A stretch of 18,179 bases of DNA from Pseudomonadota bacterium. Lineage in GTDB: Bacteria; Pseudomonadota; Gammaproteobacteria; Burkholderiales; Burkholderiaceae. Both the position numbers and the translations under genes were made by a program. Where the stretch lies: NCBI GenBank assembly GCA_023441105.1, contig JAEZQX010000373.1:1-18179 (forward strand). The letters run 5' to 3'. Below, one piece after another: positions 7,568 to 15,228 of the stretch (positions are counted from its first letter, which is position 1; each line of letters starts with the position of its first letter). The notes under the pieces were generated by a model. That model saw only the letters and a program-made list of their open reading frames with translations, made no database searches and was not told where the DNA came from.

Positions 7568-8467
7568 ATGGGAGGCTTGAAGCGCTGGGCCAGGCGCGGA
7601 GCGATCGGCCTGGCCGCCTTGGTCGTGGTCGCAGGGGCTGCACTGGTGGTCGCCGCGCAATTCGGGGAACGGAAGATGAACCGCCGGATCGAGGTGCAGG
7701 TGGCCGCGGCGGCGGCGCGCACGGATCCGCAATCGATCGACCGCGGCCGTTACCTGTATCGCTCGCGCGGCTGCATGGACTGCCACGGCGAAGACGGCGC
7801 CGGCAAGGTGGTCGTCGAGGATGGCAGCGGCCTGCTGGTCAAGGGCCCCGGCATCACGAGCGGCCCGGGTGGCGTCGTGGGCGCGTATACCGACCTCGAC
7901 TGGACCCGCACCATCCGCCACGGCATCAAGCCCGATGGCCGGCCGGTGATGATCATGCCGAGCGAAGACTACAACCGCCTGACCGACCACGACCTCGGCA
8001 GCCTGATCGGCTACCTGCGGCAGATGCCGCCGGCGCCAGGCGGCCCCGCGATCGTGCAGTTGCCGATGCCGCTGAAGGCCCTTTATGCGGTCGGCGCCAT
8101 CCACGATGCCGCGGGAAAGATCGACCATCGCCTGCCGCCGGCCCAACCGGTACCCGAAGGCGCGACGGTCGAGCACGGGGCCTATGTGGCCAATGCCTGC
8201 ATCGGCTGCCATGGCCCGCGCCTGGAGGGTGGCCGGATCCCCGGCTCGCCGCCGGACTGGCCGCCGGCAGCCAACCTGCGTCCCGGCAGCGACGGCCCGA
8301 TGCGGGCCTACGCCGACGCCAAGGCATTCGGCGACATGTTCAGGACCGGCAAGCGTCCCGACGGCAGCGAGGTGAGCAAGGTGATGCCCTTCCTGTCGCT
8401 CAAGGAAATGAACGACCAGGACGTGCGGGCGCTGTTCCTCTACCTGCGCAGCTTGCCGGCTGGCTGA
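7568..8467 (+). CDS. Membrane-anchored diheme cytochrome c
   Basis: This 299-residue protein has a positively charged N-terminus and one hydrophobic helix (about residues 12-31) that serves as an uncleaved anchor or signal, placing two cytochrome c domains in the periplasm. Heme sites are CMDCH (69-73) and CIGCH (211-215). Likely axial methionines are M130 (IMPSEDY) and M273 (VMPF). The start is the ATG at 7568, with GGAGA eight bases upstream; a TTG six bases earlier is too close to that site. It is transcribed away from the NAD(P)H/2-oxoacid oxidoreductase operon and faces the aminotransferase gene, so it is probably monocistronic. It may pass electrons to a terminal oxidase or from a periplasmic dehydrogenase; no partner gene is present. 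Confidence 0.9.
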   Translation: MGGLKRWARRGAIGLAALVVVAGAALVVAAQFGERKMNRRIEVQVAAAAARTDPQSIDRGRYLYRSRGCMDCHGEDGAGKVVVEDGSGLLVKGPGITSGPGGVVGAYTDLDWTRTIRHGIKPDGRPVMIMPSEDYNRLTDHDLGSLIGYLRQMPPAPGGPAIVQLPMPLKALYAVGAIHDAAGKIDHRLPPAQPVPEGATVEHGAYVANACIGCHGPRLEGGRIPGSPPDWPPAANLRPGSDGPMRAYADAKAFGDMFRTGKRPDGSEVSKVMPFLSLKEMNDQDVRALFLYLRSLPAG

Positions 8468-8473
8468 GCGACC

Positions 8474-8498
8474 CCTCGCGAGGCGGCCCCGCGCGAGG
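8474..8498. terminator. Possible bidirectional stem-loop between convergent genes
   Basis: CCTCGCG (8474-8480) and CGCGAGG (8492-8498) form a 7-base-pair stem with an 11-base loop in the 46-base gap between the convergent cytochrome and aminotransferase genes. No T-run follows on either strand, so termination is only suggested by position. Confidence 0.3.
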
Positions 8499-8513
8499 CC
8501 GGCAGTCCGGGTC

Positions 8514-9716
8514 CTAAGCCTGCACGCCGTCGGCGAGCGCGGCCACCGCCCGATCGAGCGCGCCGCGCCCGTGGGGCACCTGCAGCACGTCCAGCGCCGC
8601 TTCGACGCCGGCGAGACAGCCGAGGATCATCGGCTCGTTCATGTCGCCGAGGTGGCCGATGCGAAAAACGCGGCCGGTGAGGGCGCCGAGGCCGCCCGCC
8701 ATGGCGACCTGGAAGCGCTCGCGCGCGACGCGACGAATCGTCTCGGGGTCGATGCCGGTCGCCGTCTCCACCGCGGTCACCGATACCGACCGCGCCTGCG
8801 GCACCTTGCAGTAGAACTGCAGAGCGCCCTCCTCCGCCCAGCATTCGACCGCCGCATGTACCGCCCGCGCGAGCCGCGCATGGCGCGCGACGACGTTGTC
8901 GAGGCCTTCGGCATCGAGCAGCTCCATGGCTGCGCGCAGGCCCATCAGCAGGTGCAGCGGCGCGGTGCCGCAGAACTTGCGATAGCCGTGCTCGCTCTTG
9001 CGGCGGCGCCAGTCCCAGTAGAAGCGCGGCGCCGGATTGGCGTCCGCCACCGCGCTCGCGCGCTCGTTGACGGCGACGAACCCCAGGCCGGGCGGCACCA
9101 TCAGGCCCTTCTGCGAAGCGCCCACGGCCACGTCGACGCCGAAATCGTCCATCGCGAAGGGTGCGGCGGCAAGCGAGGCGACCACGTCGGCGACCAGCAG
9201 CGCGGGATGACCCACCGCGTCCAGGGCGGCGCGCACCGCCCGCAGGTCGCTGGTGATCGCGCCGGCGGTGTCGGTCTGCACGAAGAAGACGGCGGCGATC
9301 TCGTGCTGCTTGTCGGCCGCCAGCACCTCGCGCACCGCGCCGATGTCGATCGGATGGCCATCGCGGATCGGCGTGCGGATGACCTTGGCGCCGAGACCCT
9401 CGGCCTGGACCGCCCAGGATTCCGAGAAGTGGCCGATGCCCGGCACCAGCGCGGCCTTGCCCGGCGCGATGAGGTTGACGATGGCCGCCTCCCAGGCGCC
9501 GTGACCATTGCAGGCATAGAGGAACACGTCCGAATGCCGGGTGCGCAGCACTCGCCTGAGCCCGACCTCGCAGGTGGCGATGAGGTCGTCCACCCGCGGA
9601 TCGCCGAGATCCATCGGCTGCCGGTGCATCGCGTCGAGCACCTCGTCCGGCAGGTGCGTCGGTCCCGGTGAGTGGAGAAATCGGATGCCGGGTATCCGGC
9701 TGGGCTTCACGGTCAC
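8514..9716 (-). CDS. Class V aminotransferase (serine-glyoxylate/alanine-glyoxylate type)
   Basis: This 400-residue PLP enzyme of fold type I belongs to the alanine/serine-glyoxylate aminotransferase group. The N-terminal SPGPT (16-20) and GHGAWEAA (71-78) are the substrate and phosphate-side motifs, VADVV (175-179) supplies the aspartate facing the pyridine nitrogen, and GASQKGLMVPPGLGF (199-213) contains the PLP lysine K203. It would transfer an amino group between small amino acids such as serine or alanine and glyoxylate. The start is GTG at 9716, overlapping the stop of the ATPase gene as GTGA, with GGAGGT (9726-9731) upstream. It is therefore the last gene of the nuclease-ATPase operon, an odd partner for DNA-repair genes. 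Exact substrates are not visible; a phosphonate or purine-related aminotransferase of the same family is an alternative. Confidence 0.9.
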   Translation of the reverse strand: MTVKPSRIPGIRFLHSPGPTHLPDEVLDAMHRQPMDLGDPRVDDLIATCEVGLRRVLRTRHSDVFLYACNGHGAWEAAIVNLIAPGKAALVPGIGHFSESWAVQAEGLGAKVIRTPIRDGHPIDIGAVREVLAADKQHEIAAVFFVQTDTAGAITSDLRAVRAALDAVGHPALLVADVVASLAAAPFAMDDFGVDVAVGASQKGLMVPPGLGFVAVNERASAVADANPAPRFYWDWRRRKSEHGYRKFCGTAPLHLLMGLRAAMELLDAEGLDNVVARHARLARAVHAAVECWAEEGALQFYCKVPQARSVSVTAVETATGIDPETIRRVARERFQVAMAGGLGALTGRVFRIGHLGDMNEPMILGCLAGVEAALDVLQVPHGRGALDRAVAALADGVQA

Positions 9717-12454
9717 TTTGCGTCGACCTCCGTCGTCGATGCGAATGCAAGTTCGCGCGTGGGCGCGGCATGGGGTTGCGAGGCCAGCAACGAGCGCACG
9801 TCACGCGCCGCGGCGCCGAGATCGTCCCAGCGCTCGGGATGGCAACTGAACAGCAGGATCTGGTGGCGGGTGGCCGCATCATAGAGGATCCGCTTCATCT
9901 GCGACATCCGTGCCGCGTCGCTGTTGACCAGGCAGTCGTCGAGGATGATGAGGGTCGGCCGGTTTGCGGCCTTGAGCAGGTCCGCATAGGCGAGACGACT
10001 GATCAGGCTCAGCTGCTCGCGCGTGCCGAAGCTGAGCTCGTCGAACGGGCCCGGCACGACACCGTTGGCCATGCCGCAGCCGGTGGCGGCGCGGCCGTCG
10101 GCGCTGCGAGGATCGGTGGCAAGTGCGATCGGCTTGAGCGCTTCGTCGAGCGTCACGCTCGCGCCCGGCATCAGGAGCCGCAGGTAGTGGTTGAGGCGCT
10201 CGAGCAGCGGTGCCTGCAGCCGCCGGGTCAGCGCCTGCCGCTTCGCGAGCAGCATGCCCGCCAGCAGCGCCAGCGCCTGGGCGCGCCGCTGCAGTTCCTG
10301 GTGGCGGGCCTGCGCGCGCTGCAGCGCACCGCTCGCCTCGGCGAGCTGCTCCTCCAGGCCGCCGGCGCCCGCGGCATCGAGCTGCGCCTGCAGTCCGATG
10401 AGCTCGCTGCGACGCTGGTCGTGTGCCTCGATGGCCCGTCTGGCGCTATGCCCCAGGCGCTCCACGTCCTGGCGCATCACTTCCGGTCGTTCGGCCTCGA
10501 TGGTGGCCTGCCCCCGCTCGACCTGCGCCGCCAGCGCGGCATAGCGCAACCGGGCCGCCTCGAGCTCGGCGGCATTCTGCTCGACCCGCTGCCGGTAGGC
10601 CTGGTCCTGCTCCGCCGCCTGCAAGGAGGCCAGTTCGCCCTCGGCATGCGCCAGCGCGCCGCGTGCCGCACCCCAGGCGGCCCGGGCCGCCTGCTCGGCG
10701 GCCTGCGCCTGGCGCAACTGCTGTGCGGCGTCCGCCTGGGCCCTCCGGGCATCCGGCACCAGGGGCAGGCCGGCATCCTCGGCCGGCGCCTGCGCGAGCC
10801 GTGCGTCGACATCCGCAAGCTCGCCGGCCACGGCAGCGATCTCCGCACCCATCGCATCCAGTCCCCGCGGCGCCAGCTCCGCCAGCAGACCCTGCTCGAC
10901 CTGCGCGTCGTGCTCCGCGGCCTTGCGCTGCTGCAGGCGCTGTTCGGCAGCGGCCAGGCTGTCGAGCCCCAGCGACTGCAGCAGCGACGCGTGGGCCGCC
11001 TCGAGGCCGTCCCGCGCCGCCGCCAGGTTGGCGAGATCCTCTCCGCCGGGCTCGATGGTGAGGGTGCCGACCTGCGGGATCGTCAGGACCGTGCGACGGA
11101 CCAGCCGCGAGCGACCTGCCTGCGACAGGCTCTCGCCCTCACAGTCGATCGATCGTCCGGGCTCGAGGTGCCAGCTCAGGCCGGTGGCGGCCGACTCCAG
11201 GCGGACGCGCGCGGCCTGGATGTCGCGCTCCTGGCGGCGCAGCGACTGCAACTGGTCGTCGCCGATGCGGCGCGCCGCGATCTCCTGGCGATGCCGGTTC
11301 AGCCGCTCGGCAATCTCGCGGGCCTGGCGATAGGCTGTCTCGAGGCGGACGTGGTGTGCCTTGAGCTCGCCGATGCGCCCGAGCAGGCTGCGCCGCTGTG
11401 CCTGGCCTTCGGCGGCGAGCAGCCGCGCCTGCGCCGCTTCCTGCGCCGCCTGCGCTCCTGCCAGGCGATGGGCATGGGGAGCGAGGGCGACGTCGGCGTC
11501 CGCGAGACTTGACTTCGCCTGCTCGAGTGCCGCGAGGCGCTGGCCGAGGCGGGCGGTCTGTTCGCCGAAGCCGGCGCGCTGCTGTTCGAGCAGGCGGATC
11601 TGCACCGCCATCTGCGCCAGCAGCTGGCGATCCGCCGTCAGCGCCTCGGCCAGCTTGGCGACCTGCGCCAGGCGCTCCTGCGCCTCCCGCGCCTGCGCCT
11701 CGAAGCGCTGCCAGGGCCGCTCCCGGCTCTCGGTCTGGATCTGCGCCGCGATGCTGCCGAACCGGTCCACCTGCTCGCGATAGGCCGACAGCTGCGTCTC
11801 GAGCGCCGCCACCCGGTCACGGGCGGCCGCCAACGCCGTGGTCGCGTCCTTGAGCTCGCCGGCAGGCTGGCCGGTGCGGGTCAGCAGCCTGTCGCGCTCA
11901 ACACGGACACGCTCGAAGATGTCGTCGCCACCGGTGCTGGTCACCTCGCCGAGCGATTGGTCGAGCGCCTTGCGGAGGTGGTCGGTGGCGTGCTCCACCG
12001 GACCATGAAGCTCCTGGCCGCTGCCCTGCTGGATCCACAGCAGGCCCGGCACACCCCAATGCTCCGGCCTGCTGGCGCCCTTGGCGGCGTACTGGAAGCC
12101 CAGCAGCTCGGCCAGCCGCGCTTCGGCCTCGGCATTTTCCAGGGTGCGGCCGTCGACCTCGAGGGTGCAGCGCTTGCGCGACAGGAAGCGCTTGTGCAGG
12201 CGGTAGTGCCGGCCCCCGGTCGCGAACTCGATCTCCACGCTGGGCGCCGCGCCGGCATCACCCCATGGCAGCAGGTCGGACACGCTGCTCGAGCCATAGC
12301 GCTCGAAGAACGCCGCCCGGATGGCCCGGACGATGGTGCTCTTGCCTGCGCCATTCGGACCGACAAACAGGTTGATCCCCTGGCGCAGGCCGTCGATCTC
12401 GACCGGCTCCCGGTACTGGCGCAGCGACTCGATCCGCAGCCGCGACAACCTCAT
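9713..12454 (-). CDS. SbcC/Rad50-like SMC-type ATPase lacking a zinc hook
   Basis: This 913-residue ATPase has split halves of an ABC head joined by long alanine/glutamine-rich coiled coils. Walker A is GPNGAGKST (32-40). The C-terminal head has the signature ELSFGTREQLSL (from 806) and Walker B TLIILDD (834-840), followed by the H-loop region FSCHPE. Coiled coils span roughly residues 185-420 and 480-770. The midpoint, where SbcC/Rad50 carry a CXXC zinc hook, instead has a short beta-rich segment (about 425-475, including VLTIPQVGTLTIEPGG); no CXXC occurs anywhere. It overlaps the nuclease gene (ATGA, 12451-12454) and the aminotransferase gene (GTGA, 9713-9716). The pair probably processes DNA ends or structures, with ATP-driven access to the nuclease. 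It belongs to the broad SbcC/YhaN-like group rather than classical SbcC. Confidence 0.9.
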   Translation of the reverse strand: MRLSRLRIESLRQYREPVEIDGLRQGINLFVGPNGAGKSTIVRAIRAAFFERYGSSSVSDLLPWGDAGAAPSVEIEFATGGRHYRLHKRFLSRKRCTLEVDGRTLENAEAEARLAELLGFQYAAKGASRPEHWGVPGLLWIQQGSGQELHGPVEHATDHLRKALDQSLGEVTSTGGDDIFERVRVERDRLLTRTGQPAGELKDATTALAAARDRVAALETQLSAYREQVDRFGSIAAQIQTESRERPWQRFEAQAREAQERLAQVAKLAEALTADRQLLAQMAVQIRLLEQQRAGFGEQTARLGQRLAALEQAKSSLADADVALAPHAHRLAGAQAAQEAAQARLLAAEGQAQRRSLLGRIGELKAHHVRLETAYRQAREIAERLNRHRQEIAARRIGDDQLQSLRRQERDIQAARVRLESAATGLSWHLEPGRSIDCEGESLSQAGRSRLVRRTVLTIPQVGTLTIEPGGEDLANLAAARDGLEAAHASLLQSLGLDSLAAAEQRLQQRKAAEHDAQVEQGLLAELAPRGLDAMGAEIAAVAGELADVDARLAQAPAEDAGLPLVPDARRAQADAAQQLRQAQAAEQAARAAWGAARGALAHAEGELASLQAAEQDQAYRQRVEQNAAELEAARLRYAALAAQVERGQATIEAERPEVMRQDVERLGHSARRAIEAHDQRRSELIGLQAQLDAAGAGGLEEQLAEASGALQRAQARHQELQRRAQALALLAGMLLAKRQALTRRLQAPLLERLNHYLRLLMPGASVTLDEALKPIALATDPRSADGRAATGCGMANGVVPGPFDELSFGTREQLSLISRLAYADLLKAANRPTLIILDDCLVNSDAARMSQMKRILYDAATRHQILLFSCHPERWDDLGAAARDVRSLLASQPHAAPTRELAFASTTEVDAK

Positions 12455-13557
12455 GATTGCCGCTCGAGCAGGATGCCGGCGAGCAGGTTGAGCGCCTCGG
12501 CGCCGCCGTCGTCGCCGGCCTGCGCGAGGTCGCGCAATTCCGCCAGCACCTCGCCGACGTAACCGTCGGCGGCCAGGGCGGCGATGTCGGCATCGGTCGG
12601 CTTGAGCCTGATGCCGGCGAGATCCGTCTCGAGGGTCCGGGCACGCGCCTGCGCGACGCCGAGGAGCCGGCGGATGCGCCGTTGCTGCTCGAGGTCGACA
12701 TCACCCGCCAGCCGCAGCGCAACCACGTCGCGGGCATCGATCGCCGCCAGGCTGCTTTCCAGTTCGTCGAGATCGCTGGCCACCGTCAAGCGCCGCTCCC
12801 ACTCGCGCCAACGGTAAGCCGCGATCGGCACTACCTCCACCAGCGGCTCGACGCCGGGTCGCGCGATGTCCACCTGCAGGACGTTGCCGGGCTCGTTGGC
12901 GCGGAAGCGGTCGGGCTCGGGGGTGCCGCTGTACCAGGTGCGCGCGTCGATGCGGCGGGTGCCGTGCCAGTCCCCCAGCGCCAGGTAGTCGAGCCGGGCG
13001 GTGGCAGCGCGGTCGGCGGCGATCGGGTTGGTCGCATCCACCGTCTCCGGCAGGATGCCCGCGACGCTGCCGTGGGCCAGTCCGAGGCGGATCAGCGCCG
13101 GGTCGGAGGGCTCGTCGTCGAACCAGGCCGTGAGGTCGCTGTAGGTCTGACGCTGGGTCAGCGGCGCGGCCAGCACGATGCAGCCGAGCTCGTCGTAGAC
13201 GGTTGCCGCCGGGCGATCCAGCAGATCGACGTTGACTGGCAGGCAGTCCAGCTGGCGGGCGCGGGTCCAGACACCGGCAGCGAGCGCGGCGTCGTGGTTG
13301 CCGGGCATCATCAGCCAATGCCCCGGATAGGGCGCGAGCGCATTGAACAGCCGGCGGACGGTACGGTCGGAGACCGTCTGCGCGTCGAACACGTCGCCGG
13401 CCACCAGCACGGCGTCGGCGGCCCGCTCGGCTGCCAGCCGGGCGATCCGTTCCACCGTCTCCAGGCGCGCTTCTGCAATCAACGCGGCGTCTTCCGCACC
13501 GAAGCGCGGGTACGTGCGGCCGATCTGCCAGTCGGCAGTGTGGATGAAGCGGGGCAT
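12451..13557 (-). CDS. SbcD/Mre11-like metallophosphoesterase (DNA repair nuclease)
   Basis: This 368-residue calcineurin-like phosphoesterase is the nuclease partner of the downstream ATPase. Motifs appear in order: HTADWQ (6-11), GDVFD (54-58), GNHD (86-89), AHGS (161-164) and GDWHG (195-199). Two positions differ from Mre11/SbcD: the DxH of motif I is D-W-Q (Q11), and the GHxH motif is GDWH (D196, H198). After the catalytic domain come a beta capping region and a helical tail (from about residue 250) that likely contacts the ATPase. The ATG at 13557 has no strong ribosome binding site. It opens a three-gene operon and is divergent from the orfX-like gene. The fold and pairing are clear; whether it is an active exonuclease is not, given the altered metal ligands. 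Confidence 0.9.
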   Translation of the reverse strand: MPRFIHTADWQIGRTYPRFGAEDAALIAEARLETVERIARLAAERAADAVLVAGDVFDAQTVSDRTVRRLFNALAPYPGHWLMMPGNHDAALAAGVWTRARQLDCLPVNVDLLDRPAATVYDELGCIVLAAPLTQRQTYSDLTAWFDDEPSDPALIRLGLAHGSVAGILPETVDATNPIAADRAATARLDYLALGDWHGTRRIDARTWYSGTPEPDRFRANEPGNVLQVDIARPGVEPLVEVVPIAAYRWREWERRLTVASDLDELESSLAAIDARDVVALRLAGDVDLEQQRRIRRLLGVAQARARTLETDLAGIRLKPTDADIAALAADGYVGEVLAELRDLAQAGDDGGAEALNLLAGILLERQS

Positions 13558-13637
13558 GGCAACTATTGGATGGATGAACAGTCCTTCAGCCGCAAGGATA
13601 CCCTTTCGCGCAGCCTTCTTATGGACGAGGACAGGGG

Positions 13638-13665
13638 ATTACAGCATCCCTTTTAAAGACTCCAA
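13638..13665 (-). promoter_or_regulatory. Candidate sigma-70-type promoter for the nuclease-ATPase operon
   Basis: On the minus strand TTGGAG (13660-13665) and TGTAAT (13638-13643) are separated by 16 bases; the -10 matches TATAAT at five of six positions, the -35 is poorer. It would start transcription about 75 bases before the nuclease ATG. Its -35 end touches the Fur-box-like palindrome. Confidence 0.4.
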
Positions 13666-13682
13666 TGCGAATGATTCCCATT
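13664..13682. promoter_or_regulatory. Fur-box-like palindrome in the divergent region
   Basis: AATGCGAATGATTCCCATT is a near-perfect palindrome around a central G, with one mismatched pair outside the centre. The inner 15 bases, TGCGAATGATTCCCA, match the 7-1-7 Fur form TGAGAATGATTCTCA at 13 positions. It lies 84 bases before the orfX-like gene, whose Pseudomonas relatives are iron-regulated through Fur, which supports the call. A possible plus-strand -10, TAGAGT (13689-13694), follows it. Fur binding is inferred. Confidence 0.6.
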
Positions 13683-13765
13683 TCGTGCTAGAGTGACTGC
13701 ATGCCGTTCGGTGCCGTGTACGCGCGACGAGGACGGATGAGGGGTAGCCACCACGGGAGCAGCCA

Positions 13766-14242
13766 ATGGATGCATGGAAGAAACTGATCTGCAGAGGCAA
13801 TCGCAGCTTCGAGCGCGGCCAAATGAATGAGGCTGCCGGGCAGTACCTGGCGGCATTGCAGGAGGCCGACCGGTGCATCGGCCGGGTGGCGATCGAATGC
13901 GCTGCGGCGGAAGGATGCCAGTCCAGCAGCCAGTGCCGCTATCTCGATGCCGTGGCTGCGGTGGCCGCCTACGTGGTCAGCCGCCTCAATCTCGTCGACC
14001 TGTGCCTGCGGCTCGATCGCGGCGACGAGGCTGCCGAACACCTCCAGGCGATGCAGGCCCGACTGCACGCCATCATCGACGACAGCGGCCAGCCCTGGAC
14101 GCTGCGCGCGGCCGCCCTGCGCAACAGCAGACGGGCCCAGGACGCGGTGCTAAGCTTTGTCGAGGAGCATGGCATTGCGGGCCCGTCTTGTGCTTTCGAG
14201 CGGTCGATCACCCATCTGCCGCCGAGTGCGGTCCTCCACTGA
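13766..14242 (+). CDS. OrfX-like small helical (TPR-like) protein
   Basis: This 158-residue protein of unknown function opens with MDAWKKLICRGNRSFERG, a TPR-like helix pair (about residues 3-37). It resembles the orfX protein of the Fur-regulated fagA-fumC-orfX-sodA cluster of Pseudomonas aeruginosa, as I recognise it. It is predicted cytosolic, with no signal or membrane segment, and has several cysteines, including a group at about residues 45-57 (IEC, GCQ, QCR). The ATG at 13766 is preceded by GGGAG at good distance. A ZIP transporter gene follows after 71 bases on the same strand, and a Fur-box-like site lies upstream, so it is probably expressed under iron limitation. Neither fumC nor sodA is present here. 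Biochemical role unknown. Confidence 0.75.
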   Translation: MDAWKKLICRGNRSFERGQMNEAAGQYLAALQEADRCIGRVAIECAAAEGCQSSSQCRYLDAVAAVAAYVVSRLNLVDLCLRLDRGDEAAEHLQAMQARLHAIIDDSGQPWTLRAAALRNSRRAQDAVLSFVEEHGIAGPSCAFERSITHLPPSAVLH

Positions 14243-14313
14243 ATCACCCCAGTCGCCTGCCGATTCATGAAGCCTGCAGCCGTCCGCACCGTCCCCGCTT
14301 TGGAAGCTCATCC

Positions 14314-15207
14314 ATGAACTGGCGCGCAGTCGGCACGCAGATGCCGCGTCCGCGGCGCCTGTTCGGCGCGCTCATTGCGGTCGCAGGCGTGCTGGTTCTC
14401 ACCCAGAACGCCTGGGAGGCGGCTGTCTTCCACGACCCGCGCGTCGCCCAGGCACTGCTGGGCGGACTGATGGCCGCCGCCGCCACCGCACTCGGCACGG
14501 TCCCGATGCTGGTGTCGCGACCGCTGTCGGAGCGGGTACAGGACACCTTGCTCGGCTTCGGCGCGGGCGTGATGCTGGCCGCCAGCAGCTTCTCGCTGAT
14601 CATTCCCGGCCTCGAGGCGGCGATCGACCAGGGCGCGGGACCCTGGATGAGCGGCGCCATCATCGGCGGCGGCATCCTGATCGGCGCCGCGCTGCTGCTC
14701 GGCATCGACTACGCGCTGCCGCACGAGCATTTCATCAAGGGCATCGAGGGCAGCCGGGCCAAGTCGATCAAGCGCGCCTGGCTCTTCGTGTTCGCCATCT
14801 GCCTGCACAACCTGCCGGAAGGCCTTGCCATCGGCGTTGCCTTCGGCGGCTCCGACCCGGCCGCCGCCACCGCGCTGACCACCGGCATCGCCATCCAGGA
14901 CGTGCCCGAAGGGCTGGTGGTGGCACTGGCCCTGCGCGGCGTCGGCTTCAGCCGGATGCTCGCCATCGGGCTCGGCGTGGCCTCCGGCATGATCGAGCCG
15001 GTCGGCGCCGTGCTGGGCGCTTCGGTGGTCACCGTCTCGGCCACGCTGCTCCCGTGGGGACTGGCCTTCGCCGCCGGCGCCATGCTGTTCGTGGTCAGCC
15101 ACGAGATCATCCCCGAATCGCATCGCAAGGGACACGAGCGATTCGCGACCGGCGGCCTGATGGTCGGCTTCGTGCTGATGATGATGCTGGATACGTCGCT
15201 GGGCTGA
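14314..15207 (+). CDS. ZIP family divalent metal transporter (GufA/ZupT-like)
   Basis: This 297-residue inner-membrane protein with about eight hydrophobic helices would import divalent cations such as zinc, manganese or iron. The metal-site motifs lie in the two central helices: HNLPEG (165-170) and QDVPEG (195-200), the pattern of the GufA-type ZIP branch. A short histidine-containing segment, PHEHF (136-140), sits in the loop before them. The start is placed at the ATG at 14314, which begins a normal family-length protein with TGGAAG eight bases upstream; the open frame continues to 13873 but through the preceding gene in another frame. In Pseudomonas aeruginosa a ZIP gene also follows the orfX-sodA genes. 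A role in iron- or manganese-limited growth is inferred from the Fur-like site upstream of the pair; metal specificity is not visible. Confidence 0.92.
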   Translation: MNWRAVGTQMPRPRRLFGALIAVAGVLVLTQNAWEAAVFHDPRVAQALLGGLMAAAATALGTVPMLVSRPLSERVQDTLLGFGAGVMLAASSFSLIIPGLEAAIDQGAGPWMSGAIIGGGILIGAALLLGIDYALPHEHFIKGIEGSRAKSIKRAWLFVFAICLHNLPEGLAIGVAFGGSDPAAATALTTGIAIQDVPEGLVVALALRGVGFSRMLAIGLGVASGMIEPVGAVLGASVVTVSATLLPWGLAFAAGAMLFVVSHEIIPESHRKGHERFATGGLMVGFVLMMMLDTSLG

Positions 15208-15228
15208 GGCGGCGGCCGCGGGAATCGC

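Noticed and set aside
9668..11512. Plus-strand open frame of 614 codons opposite the ATPase gene
   Set aside because: Antisense shadow of the coiled-coil region, with repetitive R/Q/L-rich sequence and no family match.
13873..14313. N-terminal extension of the ZIP transporter through the orfX-like gene
   Set aside because: The 147 extra codons are arginine/proline-rich and out of frame with orfX; the transporter begins normally at 14314.
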